Part shown: positions 44,814 through 58,585 of the stretch, piece after piece
How positions within the stretch are numbered: the stretch's first letter is position 1
Layout of the letters: each line of letters starts with the position of its first letter
Source of the DNA: Phallusia mammillata
Lineage: Eukaryota > Chordata > Ascidiacea > Phlebobranchia > Ascidiidae
Assembly (NCBI GenBank): GCA_003260075.1
Contig: QLIY01000658.1
Coordinates: 1-64,000 of the forward strand
Reading direction: 5' to 3'
Length of the DNA: 64,000 nt
Translations under genes and position numbers: made by a program
Notes under the pieces: model-generated
What the model saw: only the letters and a program-made list of their open reading frames with translations
Databases searched by the model: none
Told to the model about the DNA's origin: nothing

Positions 44814-47730
44814 ACAGCTTAAAAACCCTTAAGCCAAAGGTTGCTGTTAAAAAACGCTTTTGTGCAAACTAGGTGTGTATATAGCTTACAGTGCAAATAC
44901 GTTTGTGTATTTGGTAACAAAAAATATGTAAATGTTGGATTATTTTTAACGTACGGGTTTCCCTCACGAGTTTCGGGGGGTATTTCCGTTATGTTTGACT
45001 GCGTTCCTTTCGCTCAAAAATTCACGTCTGCAAAGTTCAACTTTATAGGACAAACTTTGAACCAAGAAGCGCAAGTGGGTAAAACTGTATGTAGGTTTTT
45101 ATCTCCTAACTTTACATATATGTGTGACGCTGAATGCATAATTAGACCCAAGATTTGCAGGGGAGTTAAAACCTTGTTTTCGTAAAAGGTGCATTTTATT
45201 AAACTAAACGAGAAAAAACTTGGTGTGGGTTAAACTGGTTTTGGTATTTCCCTTTATTCGGATTTAAACTATCTGTATATTACAGCTTACATACAGCTTA
45301 GTCCGCTAAATCAAATCTAATTTAACCAAAGATCGTTACACAAGACTTATAACGTTTTGCGAAACCAATTTAAAAAGATAATTAAAAAAGAGATTTAGCC
45401 GGCGCGAAGTAGCATGCTAAGCCAAAATACGACAGCGCGCTGACGAAACGGGCGCTCTTCTTTATAATTATAATCCACCTGCATTTTCTGATCGATTTGA
45501 TGCGTAAATTCCATTCGATCATCCAAAGATACGTACAGAGCCCAGGACATTTGAACCCCCGGTGGTATTAGCAATTCCATTGCAATCGATTGTTCATGCA
45601 AATACATATGTATTGTATGAACGCATGACCAATATGTATTAATTCCCCATAGGCAAACACAAGGCGTTTGTGACGTAACTATCAAAAGGCGTTGCATCGG
45701 ACTTAAATCAGTCCACAATTAACGTTCAAATTAGGTTAGTAGACGTTATGTTAGGCCATGCCGCAGCCTGTGTAGAGTTATGCAGTGATTTTTAATGTTA
45801 AGGAAATTGTGCCTTTAAGTTAAATCTGTCAGAGACCGCAATTTTGCATCCCTACTTTTGTAGGTTATTTTATTGGTTACAGCTTAGAGAAAAAGGACAC
45901 ACAAGATTTTCTGTTTTTTTTCTCTACAGTCTAGAGTCAGTTTCTCATAACTTTTAACAGCTTGAGTTTACAAGCCACGTGGCATGTTTGACTGTTTGCA
46001 TTTGTTGACAGGAATGTTATGTCCCTCACAACAGGGTTCTGATCGTTGCCATGCTGTGTATAGGGACTTAAGGTTTGTACCAATTTTCGTGAACTAAAGC
46101 CTAGAGTAGACCGTACCTTCTTTGCAATGTTAAAACCAGATGAGAAGTTTGTTAGACACAAATCATTGTTATCAGACAGTTATGTTTAGTCATGGTGTAC
46201 TTGTGCTTACATTAGTTCTGTACGGTAAAACAGCTAATCTTTGAAGCAAGCGTTATTGCACAAGTTCCAGTTTTGACAAGCCTCATAAATGCAGCTACTT
46301 CCTTAGCACTCGGCAAGCAAACTTAAAATTTTGTATTTGTAGTTATAATTCGTTAACTGGAGTTTTTGTCTGCGACAGAGCCAACAACCATAAAAATGCA
46401 CACCTTTGCCATTCGAATTCAATTAGAGGTAGTTGTTTAGTATTGTTACATCACTATAGTTGTGTTTATTGACAACTTATCCACACTTAGCTGCTATGCA
46501 ATTGTGTTTGGTAAACTTTCTCGCCCCTTTTTTATTTATTTACGTCTGGGCAGATTTGTAAGATAGAAAAATTTGGTCATTAAGTTTCGTTAACACAGCA
46601 ATTGTACATTTAAAATATTGTCTACGTTTTAAGTATTTTTGGTTTGGAACGTTTGTTGTACCTTATATTTTGCACTAATATTTTTTTAGTTAATGCCCGT
46701 GCATTTAAGCAAGTTTGCAAAATCCCCGGACAAACATTGGTCAAATTCAAAGGAAACTTTGGGCAATTCCAGCAGTAATTTAAACCACATCCTAACAACC
46801 TTTACTTCCGATCACCTGGTAATGATTTAAAAATTGCTCGTAAAATTTATGAGATTTGGACATTATTAAGTTATAGCAGAGGCGGAAAGTAGATAGTCAA
46901 CAAACCCTCCAATGGTTGGCTCTGTTTGTATACTGGAGTTGAAAAGTTAATTCTAACCAACGACAGGGAAAACCAGGGTCAAACTAATTCAGCCTTTATT
47001 TATATAAGAATAAAATCAAACTATTTGATAGTTTGGAACAGGAATGCAAAAAAAAAAATTGTTTGGAATGGCAATTGTTTTGTTGCAATGTTAAAAACAT
47101 GCAGATTTTATTGTATCTGTATCACAGACAAGTTTGCCAAACCATATTAACAAACCAATATCGAACATTTTACGCAGTGTTTAATGTCAATATCCACCCT
47201 TTGTTAAGAGAGTAAGTTAGATTCTAGTTCAGCAGCAAGGTAAATTTAGATTGAGTTTTGGTCATTGAGGTTGAAAACGATTGCTTTAAAACCCCCGTTA
47301 CTATGGTTTCACCGCAACAAACGGGCTTACAAGGCACAATTTCTTGACGAGACTTGTGGGAATTTCCCGATGTTAACGGCTGTGCAGAAATACTGGTCCT
47401 CGTCTCGTTAAATGCCACAAAGTGCAAAGTTTTCAGGCGCGGCAGTTGTTCTACAGTTTAGAGGCTTTTAGTTTTTTTTAGTAAAGTGAAATCAATTATT
47501 CTGTTGCATGAAGATTCAATACTGCCGTAAAATAATGGAAAACCAATAGCAGGGTTTCAAGAGTTCATTGACAAAAAGTTGTACTGTGTAATGCAACTAA
47601 CACTTGTAGCCAGACTTAAGATTACGAACATTGACTTTTTCAGTTGACGCTGTATTATCTTGTTTGTCAATCCCTTGTGTGGTTCTTGTGGTCTGGTTGC
47701 ATTAGGTGTGTTAGGTTTTAATCCGTCAAG

Positions 47731-48065
47731 TAGTGATGTACAGAGTGGGGTAATTTCGGTTCGGTTCGAATCAACCGAATCTTTTGTGACGTCACACAAA
47801 GTCGTACGCTACGCTATTATCATTAAAACCTACCTTTTACTGCCTGGCTCACAGTGGTGATACTATACAATAGAATAGCTGTGTTACATTATGCTCCCAG
47901 TTCTGTGAGTTTTTGGTTGATTCGGCAGAAATTAGGTGGAAATAAGTCTGTTTGCCCATTAAAGTTATGTTCTTAAAATATTCGGTTTCGGCCGAAACCA
48001 AATTTTCGGAGAAAAGCTTATCCGGTCGAATAAATTTGGCAAACCGAAGAGTTGATACATCAGTA
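47731..48065. mobile_element. Decayed relative of the 38651 element
   Basis: The left end TAGTGATGTAC and right end GTTGATACATCAGTA match the terminus of the element at 38651-39247. TTCGGTTTCGGCCGAAAC-type motifs lie inside. Flanks CCGTCAAG and GCGTTAAT agree only partly, so the target duplication is doubtful. Confidence 0.55.
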
Positions 48066-48872
48066 GCGTTAATCATTATTATTGACTTCGTCAGTGTCGC
48101 TTTACCATTATACCAATAAGTTTATCATAAGGATATAGTTCCCCACTTAGATATTAACGATCTTTTTTGGAGCTTGTAGGATAAGTAAACCTATACCGTT
48201 TCGCAACGGTTGACTTTACTCCAGGTGCTAATAATAGCTTTCCAAGAAGCGGATTTTTGCAACCTTAGACGGAACGTTAAACAATGTCAATAGAGGTTGC
48301 CTATAGCCTCTGTTCTAAATATGTCACATGCATTTGACAGTGCAACGAAAAGTAGCGTTTATTGGCCGGCGTATGGTCTAATAACCGTAGAGACTCTCAT
48401 TAATTTTTGAACGCCTCGCCGGTGATACACGCTACGCTATGATCCCCTGCTGTGCTCATGCAGTGGGAAAGGGCGCATGAATATTCATATCGCGGCGGTT
48501 TGGGGGGTTAGTGGGCCCCACATCGGTCCGACATTACACATTTCGTTTCTCCCCCTTTTGTGTTCGTACTCACAGCGAACACCAGCGCGTCGAGTTTATG
48601 CGCGAGCGAACGAAAAAACGCACTAATTAATAATTCAGTTTGAGTTTGGAGATGCTCGCAACAATATTAAACTTTTTTATCGTAGTGTCTGGGACCCTTT
48701 TACTGCATCGTAAAGCAAGACTGATTATTGCTTATGTTTTGCTTCCATGCTTGGTTTCAGGTTTTAAGACTGTGCGTTAAGTAGCTTGTGGCTTTTGTTT
48801 TAAGTTACCGCTGCATGTAAGTGCGTGTATGCGACGTCGCTTTGATAATGATCAAGCTGTTGTGATGTAACA

Positions 48873-51800
48873 ATGGAGGAGCAAAGCATTCAGTCAGGTA
48901 AGTGTAAAATTTCACAACAGTTTTTTGATGTGCTTCTAACTTTGACAAGATTCTTCGCCTACAGTCTAATTAATTGATCTGCTTATAGCTTTTCCAGTAT
49001 AATAAGCCTTGATTGTATGGGAATGTGTTTGCTTAGATTAGCAAAAATCAATTAATTAGGCAAGCAACGATACCATTGTTTGTTTAAGCCAGTGTTTCCA
49101 AAAAAATTGTTGCAAAAAATAAGAAATTTTGTGTTTTTGTTTGCGGAACACTTTGCAGGCTGAAAACGCGTGGAAGTCTAAAAAGAAATTTAGTATTTTT
49201 TTAAAATGTTATATTTTATTCAAATAATATATTTTTGAGAATATTTTTACATGCGATAACCGCAAATCACAAAAATACATGACTTAAAAAATAACCCAAA
49301 CAACATTAAAAAAAAACACATTTCGATTAAATTGTCCACTTTTTGCGTGGTAAAAACTCATTAGTTCCTTCGTGACTTTTCTTAGTCTACAGCCTTTAAT
49401 CCCAGCGGTAAAGGCGTTCGATTTTTCATTTGCTCGCTTGTCGAATACGCGAATTAACTAGTATGTTTTCTGCATCGATTTCTATGCGCTCGAATGACGT
49501 GCGTATGCCAAATCACATCATATCTTCATGCCATTTCATTGGGTACCATTTCCTACTTCATTGCGCAATTTTACACGTTGTTGCACAGAAATCCCCCTAA
49601 ATTTCTTGATCGACAAATTTTGGGACATGTTCACAACACGCCAGCAGCATATTGATTGTTATGATTGTTATCATGTAGCAAAAGGAATGCAAATCGGAAA
49701 TAAATTACACATTTAGAAAATTTGTTCATGCAAAAGCTTACAACAGTAAAAGTGGCTATGTTGGATGTGTATTCCTCTTTGATTCATTAAGGCTAATATC
49801 TGTTGCTGTTTCGTGTGTAAAATACCAAACATTACATTTTTGGCCTTAAATGTACAAAAAGGCAGTTGTGTGAAAATTTCGGGCCATAACCGTTTTTGAG
49901 CAAAAGTATTGGCGTCATCGATGCATCCTGTCAACGCTTTTCACCTGACAAAACGTTGCTTGCCAAATTCTCGCAACAAAATGCGTCGCGTGCGCTTTTG
50001 AAACCAATTACAGCGACAGCCTTTGGCTTGCAACGTTTTTCGCACGTCAGAAACTCCTGTGTCCGCCAGGCGTTTGGCAGAGAAGCCTTTTACAGAATGT
50101 GTTAGATGTTTCGTCTTGTTAATCTTTAGAAAGGTTTGAATAATTATGCAATAAATTTAAAACCAGCAACAGGTTAATATAATGTTATTGATCATATTAA
50201 ACTAACGTTAGGCTTAAGTAAGCTACAGACTGTGTACACTCATTTGGCCGATAAGGTGTCAAAATTTCACCTTTTAAGTCTCAAAGTACAGCAGGTGACA
50301 AGACATAGGCCATATTGGCTAGTGAAGACACAAGCTGCACTGATTATAAAGGTCGAAACAGTGTGTACTGTTTGCAGCTTACTTATCATTTATTGATTTG
50401 GTGCTTTTGTGAAGTGAGCCTTTTTGATTAACAACTTGTAAACAGCTTAAGAGAAAACACTTGGAAGACCGGCTTAATCTAGTTCTAGTTACACGCCTCT
50501 TTTACGCCTGTCGGTCATACTCTCATTTAACTGCAATAATAAATTTGCTTTGCTGTAAAAGTGAAAAATAACTTTAAGCAAAAACTATAAGTTAGTACTA
50601 CAGTCAAACTTCGATACTATGCCACCTTGCTATTATGCCACCCTCGCTACTATACCATTTTCGATCGTCACCAACTAAATTCAATAGAAAATATATTTAC
50701 TATGCCACCCCTTACCCTTGATACAATGACACATGAGAGTACAGTATTACTGTATTAATGGTCTGATTATGGATTGGGCCTTCTGACAACTTTCGGTTTG
50801 AGCTCATGATAAAACAGAGAAAACACGAAAAACAAATCGTTGAATAAACAAACGTGGTCATGTTAAAAGGTTTCACGGCTTTGCAGCGAGTTATGTAAAC
50901 GCCGTTCTGTGCTTGTGTCACGGCAAAACTAACAGATCTTGTTTGTTCTGGGCACGATCTATCCGTATTTTTGTAATAAATTATACTGTATACTGTAATA
51001 AATTATAATCGTACAACACAACGTGGCATTACAGTACATTGTCACGTCACAAGGCTATGTTTAAAAACAACCCTCGCTATTATGCCACCCTCGCTACTAT
51101 GCCACTTTCTCTCGGTCCCAAAGGGTGGCATAGTATCCAAGTTTGACTGTAACGGTGATTTGTATGGTAACAAGTCGGCCATCAGCTGAAGTTGGGTTAT
51201 AATAATGTTTCGTTTATTTCACTTTTTTTCGTGTAATCTGAACAAACAAGTAGCATATCTAACTTTTGACTTTGTTTTAACAGAGGAGGATTTATTGTCT
51301 GAGCTTCAGATCGGTGCAGAGTTTACGAAGGTTTCTTCCAACCCGAAGAAGATTTTTCTTGCTCTCTGTCCGGAGAGGAAAGTGTTGAAATGGAAAGCGA
51401 AAAAGAACCGCAAGTGTTCCAGTGAGTTTGTGTGATTTTTGATATATATTTTTTTCTCAGTGCGTGTAATTGGGAAATAATTAAAATTCGCCCCTTTTTT
51501 ATCAACTCTGTCACATTTGTGTCGGATGCTTAGATTTTTGATACTAATGTCCAAGCGCACAGTGAGTATATTGTATTATTGTTGAGCTGTGCATTCCGCA
51601 AATCTTCATGTAAGCATTTTCTGTTAAGTTAGTTTATTAAGTCGACTAAACTTTTGTGCATGATTCAGGCTTTCTAAAGTGTTTTCGAGTTCAAACTGAA
51701 CATATGAAAAGTTTACAGCTCTGGTATTTGCTTAACACAAAATAATTCTACAACCAGTTTTGCAGCCACGTTTGGAAAACAAAACCTCCCGTAGGTTTAA

Positions 51801-54800
51801 CTTGGGCTCTTTTTCCCCTCAGACATAAGTCATAATACTGTGACCAGTGTTTTTTTTAAGGTGCTTTTTTTTTAAGGTGCAAATTTCTCCAGCGGTTTCC
51901 CCCCAAAAAATTGTTCTGTGATTGTGCACTGCCAGTAGCCTAATAAATAATTCGTTTAAGCAAATATGGTTATTTTTGGTATTTAAATGAAACACTTGCG
52001 GTCTCTTAAAACTACTTAAAATGACCCAAACTAAACCTTAAAAAATGCGACTATCAATATTTTTGTTGTCTTATTTTTTAGTTCTGCTATCGTCTATGAC
52101 AGAAGTGCGTCATCAAGATTGTGCTGAACATCTGAAACAGGGGAATGCCGATTGCTGTTTCGAAATGGCCTACGGTCAACCGGTACGGTTAATGTGATGA
52201 TTTTAAACAACACATGACTATTAGCTTAACAGACAATATTTCAGCAGGTTTGATGACCAAAACAGCTGTTTTTTGTTTGAACAACGATGTTTTAGGTTTT
52301 ACTTTGTACTTTTATGTTCATACCTGTGTAAATTTAATGCCCAATACATCGCAATTTAACTACACTAGGGAAGATATGGCTTAGTCTTCGTGTATGAGTC
52401 TAAATTTTGTAGTTTCAAATTTGCTCACGGTTAAATCTATCCAACTGCTTTTTGATTGGCTTTGAGCTTTGCATATTTAGCGTTATTTTGGGAATGCATT
52501 TGAACATAAATAAGTTATATCAATCACATATTGATTGTCCAATCTCGGTTTCATGATTTCGTTTTGAATTAAAATTAAGTTTGATTGTTTTCTCATATTT
52601 GCCCAAATCGTTGGTATAAAAAACAACAACTTTAAACCTTTATTTTAGACCAAAAGGATTCACTTGCTAGCCGAGTCACCGTCAACTGCTGGAAAATGGG
52701 CAAACGGGATTCGGACATTGCTGGAAGACCAAATGAGGGCGCAAGAGTTCAGGTCGACGAAGCCGGCCAAGTTGTCGCAGGAAAAGTAAGTAAATGTTTT
52801 GACATTTATGAATTTTTGATGATCTCTTGGGTTTGTGATTTCAATAAACGTCTGCTGCAAAAACGTGCTTTCCTGAATAGTGTTTGTTTGAATTTTAAAT
52901 CTAAAGTTAGGCATAATCATGAAGGCATCATGGTCAATGTTTAATCACATTCAAATTCTTTGGCTTTTGCGTTTGGTTTCGTATTTGTAAAGGTTAATGC
53001 CACTTTCGCAATAACGTTTAATCATTTTGTGATTTTCTCTAAACTTTAACCTAACCTTAAAGATGTGTCCCCTATGTTGACGTATTTGTGCCACATGAGT
53101 TAACGTATAATAAACAAACGTATTACGTAGCAATCGTATGACGTAATATATGACGTTACTTGCAGTTGGGTACGTCAGACGTTCGAGCAGGCGGACAAGA
53201 ACGGGGACGGAAGATTAAACATGGAGGAGATTATGATGCTGATGAGAAAACTCAACATCAACCTCTCCAAGAGAAAAGCCAAGAAACTCTTCCAGGTCAC
53301 GTAATAATAAGTCAGCATAAAAATGAATGTGACTCATCACCTTTTAGGCCTTTTGTTGTTGGGTTGAAAACAGGGCTCTCCCTTGCAGACGGTGATCTAA
53401 ATATACTTTGTATACCCAACAAAGTAGTTTATTGGTGTATCATAACAGCATTAGTATTCGCTTACTTTTTGTGTTCATTTAGGCCTTAGTCAATTTGTTT
53501 ATTATATTTTGCATTAACTAAATTTTCTATTTTGCACGTTCCCAATATACTTTTTGTACGGATACCCGCACACAACTCTTAAAAAACTGCTTTTAATGTG
53601 CTCTGAAAAAAGATTTGGTTTAAGTTGGCGAAAACAAAATGTCATAACACGTCTTGACATTTTTAACAGTCCCACTATAGCTTAAATGACAAACCTTTGG
53701 CAACAAATCAATATGATATCATTTGTTAAATTATTTAAGACATCGCCAGTCTCTTTCATGACTTTTAAACCTGTCTTCCATCGACATAATTTGGCAGAGT
53801 GGTATTTCGTAAATTAGGCATATATTATCGAAATTTGCGAAGGCAATTTAGTTTTAGCACGTACATTACTTGTCAAAAAATGTCCATCAGAAGGCCAAAC
53901 TTATTTGCTTGTTTTAAAATATGCTTCCATCTACACTTATTTGATTTTTTCGTTTTTTGCTGCAGGAGGCAGATACATCATCGGCCAATTCGGACGGTTA
54001 CTTAGAATACGAAGAGTTTCTTTCATTTTACCGCAAGGTGTCAGTAAGGAGCGAGATTGTGGACCTCATGGAAGCGATCGCCGGTAACCAACATCACATC
54101 ACTACTTCACAATTGCTAGAGTTTCTAGAATCTGACCAGAGTTTTGTAAGTTTCTCTGTTTTAGGTTTAAACGAATATTTTTCTTCTTTCAAACCATGTT
54201 TTTCAAAATTACTTTTCGTTTAAATTTTTTTTTACTTTACATATTTCATTTTTTGGTTGAGTTCAGTTGATACTTATCACTATTTAAGCTATTGCTGCCG
54301 GGCATAATATCAAGTTTATGGAGCTCTTCTAGCAAAAACGTGGTACAGTGTTTATCGTGCTCTGTACTACTCGTATTCAGTGTTATTTAAATATTTAAAG
54401 GGTATAATTAACCCTGATGAAGGCGACCTGTATAGGACATCGAAACGTCGGAATAAAATACATTTGCTAGAAAAGCTCTATAAACTTAATACTTCTCACA
54501 ATTAAAACTTTCCCATTTTAATTTTTTGCATATTGTATACTTTATATTGCACTTCAAACCTCGTAGAAACGTGTTTTAAAAATTATATATTTACTACCGT
54601 AGATTTCCGTAGTCGTTATAGTGTAAGTTTATGCCTGTTAAACATCAAGGTTTCAGAAATTTGCTGTCGAAAGCATGTGTAGACAAAACCTAAATTGCTC
54701 TTTGTTGTTGAACGCTACTTACCAGGCTGCAGTAACGAAAGAGGATTGTTCTCGCTTAATACAAGATTACGAACCCGATGACGACAACAAACGAAATGAG

Positions 54801-55953
54801 GTCATGGGAATGGAAGGTAAGTATCTAGAAATTGTTTCTCTATTTACCAACCAGTATAATACTCAACCAACTTCAGTCTTTTGACTATGGATGGCCGTAA
54901 AACGTTTATAATCCGAGAGTAGTCGACTACTGGTGTTACTGATTTCTTTTTATCAGTAATGCACCACGGTTTCGGTTGGCCCTAACAGTTTGTCCAAATA
55001 TGCTGTTTAAGCGATGTTTTTGTTACGGCCCAAAACATTCTACCTAAATTGAACTTTTGTCGTTAAGCGTTTACGCAGACCAGCGATTATAACATACTCG
55101 TTAATGAATCATAGTTAACCAGGTTCCTTGAAGACGAATTAAGTCGGTCCCCCAAGTCGGTCAAACCGAATCAAGTCGGCCCCAAGGTTTTTCCTTATAA
55201 CAAGGCATAATTTAACTATTTTTTTTGCAAAAAGTGTTTTCATCCTATGATAAAAGGCGTTTCGAAATGTCAGAAATGGGTTTAATTTCATGAAAAAAAC
55301 ATTCGATTTTTGAAAATTTTCATTGAAATCATTTTTGGTTTCGGCTCAAAATTCACGGGTGCGATACGTTGCTTATTTCAATCCTGTTTACGTTTGTATT
55401 TAATCGCTCGATAAAGCTTTATCAAGAAAACATACTGGTTTTACCAATCCCTAACCTAGTGCCCAAACTCTTCCAGGACTCACCAACTTCTTGCACAGCG
55501 AGCATTGTGACGTCACAAACGAGGAGCAGCTTCGTTTGGCGGGAGAGGAGGAAATGCGCCGTCCTCTCTCTCACTTTTTTATCAACTCCTCGCACAACAC
55601 GTATTTAGTAGGAGATCAGCTGACAAGCCACAGTTCGCCACTATCTTACGCTAAAGCGCTAAACGCTGGCTGTCGCTGTGTGGAACGTAAGTGATGTTTT
55701 TTTTTGTTTCAATCATAAAAATAATGAAATACTTAAGACTTTGCATTTTTCTAAGGTTGTTTTGTTTACGTGTACCTTTACGTTTCCTATTGATCGCCTT
55801 TGAATAATAATAAAAGTAATTATACCTAAAATCTATGTAAGTGATGTAAAAATAAAGAAAACGCTTCACGGGCGTTTTTTTGGCAACAGATTTATCTAGG
55901 TTTAATCTTGTAAAAACATAATTTAAGCCAAACTGGGCAAATCAAAATGTTAA

Positions 55954-56042
<89 letters not shown>

Positions 56043-58501
56043 ATTTTAGTTTGAATTTCAATTAAATTAAACATGTGAATAAGATTCTTTTGTGATAGTG
56101 TGGAACTTAAATTTTTATGTTTATTTTAAGTTTGTGATGTTTTATTCAAATATTCGACGATTAAAATTGCTGTTTCATATTCAGTCAAAATGTTTCCCCT
56201 TTTTATGGAATGTAAGTTGTTTTGTTTTACTTTTTTGACAACAGGGCGAAACCCATAAAATGCAAGCAATAAAAAAACAACTTTCTATCAAACAACGTTT
56301 GCAATTTGCTTCATATAATATCATATCTACAGATCTTTATTTTTATCACTGATACAGTTGACTGTTGGGACGGACCGTCTGGAGAACCAATCATCCATCA
56401 CGGTTACACTTTCACCTCTAAAATCTCATTCTATGACGTCATAAAGGTCATTGACAAGCACGCGTTTGTCGATAATCCGTAAGTAGAAGAATTTACATTG
56501 CCATTTTGCTTGATGTCACAATTAAATTTTCTCCCAGTTACCCTGTAATTCTATCGATCGAAAACCACTGTGGACTGCCCCAGCAGCGACGCATGGCGGA
56601 AATTATGAAAGAGGTTTTCGGTGAGAAGTTAAACGTAGTGGGAACCGACAATAATCGACTCCCATCGCCACATGATCTCAAAGAAAAGATACTGATAAAG
56701 GTAATACAAGTGACGTGGTTGTTTTATTCCGTAGTTTTCGAATCAGCACCTCTGAAAAGGAACGAAGGAAATCCAAATGATTGTAAAGTCCAGTTAAAAA
56801 ACGGCTTAAAATGGCATGTTTTAGACGTCGTGTTCAGAAAGTTTTACCATTACTGGCGGATTAGCAGGTCCATATTGAAAAACTCTCGTTGTGTCTATTG
56901 ATCCTGAATAAAAAGCATGGAAGTTATACGCATACTTTTACATGACCTGTACTACACAAATCATGTATCTCCTTAGGTCAATAAGTCCTTCCATTATTTA
57001 GAAGCCAAAACAAATTGTCAATATATTATTTGTATTCATATGGTCGTAGGTCACGTTGTTCCCAGCTATTTTCAACTTAACCTCGTACAGTGTAATAATG
57101 CATTCCTACCGAAATTCGATAGAGCTACTAACACCATACCCCACGGCAGCCTAACAAAAAAGCTAAACTTCGATAGGTGGCCCAAATATGTGAATTTCTA
57201 ATTTAGCGCAGCTAAAGAGGGTTAGGGTTGGGAAATAAGGTTTCAAAAATCTACGTTAGGAACTAAGGCTAGTTTTATTGAATCTCTAATGAGGGGGGGG
57301 GGTAAAACTGTCAATATATTATTTGTATTCATATGGTCAAATATGTGAATTTCTAATTTAGCAGCTAAAGAGGGTTAGGGTTGGGAAAGAAGGTTTTAAA
57401 AATCTACGTTAGGAACTAAGGCTAGTTTTATTGAATCTCTAATGATAATACCTTACCTCAACCCAATTAGTCTTAACGGCCTATCGAAATATCGATTTTT
57501 TTTCTGAATGTACTGCTCACGTGAGGTATGGTGTTAGTAGATTTGGCTCTCGTCAAATGGCCCAAATTGTTCTCGTCTGTGTGTCTGAATATTAGTTACT
57601 GATGCATCGATATTTTCAACTTTCGCGCAGTGTAAGAAACTACCCGATGATCTGGACCCCGATAAAATGGAGGGTGAAGTAAGCGCCGACAGCGGGGGGG
57701 GGGAGTCTGTGTGTCTGAATATTAGTTACTGATGCATCGATATTTTCAAATTTCGCGCAGTGTAAGAAACTACCTGATGATCTGGACCCCGATAAAATGG
57801 AGGGTGAAGTAAGCGCCGACAGCGAGGATTTTGATGACGAAGACCGTGACGTCACAAAGGAGAGTCGCGATGGGCCGACACCACGAACAGATCGCGCCAA
57901 GGTAAAACATGCATACATTTTTTTAAAAATATGCTTACATAAATTAATAATTCAATATTTAAGATTATGGTGCAATGTACCACTTCTTTCAACTCAAGTG
58001 GAGGCAACACATGTACCTCCTTTTTAATAGTTGCCCTCCCCATGTTAACTGCCTATAGTAACTTTGTTGTTGTGAAAATACACGATTGTCACAAGACATT
58101 TTTTTCTGTTTTAGAGCTACACGATGTCGCCCAAAAGTCGAGCCATTCTCAACAAAAATCTCGCTCGGACACGTGAAGTGTGTGGAAATGTAAGGATCAA
58201 AATTTATTCAATCAACCACTAACATTATAATGCAACCTTTCACTTCGCATTGCCCTTCATGCGAAGAGAACGTTTAAAGGCTTTCAATCCAAAATGAGTT
58301 GTTTTAACGGAAATCTTTTGACAATTCTGTCACTGGAAAGTTTCTGAAATAAAATCACTAAAACGTTCAACTTATCAGGTTTGACAGCAATTTCGGTTTT
58401 GTACATGTCAGCCTTGTAACAGCTCTTCAACATAGCGGGCTATTGTAGCCACTTAAAGCTCTCCAGTTTATTAGAATTTGACCTCATTGGTCGAACAAAA
58501 A

Positions 58502-58585
<84 letters not shown>

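Larger units (their letters stand above)
34841..48872. other. 14-kb stretch with no supported gene
   Basis: No frame here shows a recognisable domain or a chain of compatible exons. It holds at least three hAT-type elements, two weaker ones, and many direct duplications joined by C10 or G10 runs. The longest is a near 1-kb pair at 36013-37980. The final 400 bases or so (48470-48872) are more GC-rich and likely contain the PLC-delta promoter. I looked for tRNA, rRNA and snRNA signatures and saw none. Confidence 0.5.

Noticed and set aside
44841..45185. 114-codon open frame on the plus strand
   Set aside because: No domain, signal or neighbouring exon; base composition matches the surrounding noncoding DNA.
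45395..45718. 107-codon open frame on the minus strand
   Set aside because: No recognisable motif or compatible exons; considered chance.
57631..57693. Alternative copy of PLC exon 11
   Set aside because: It ends in a G10 run without a splice donor and is followed by the full exon; an assembly duplicate, not alternative splicing.
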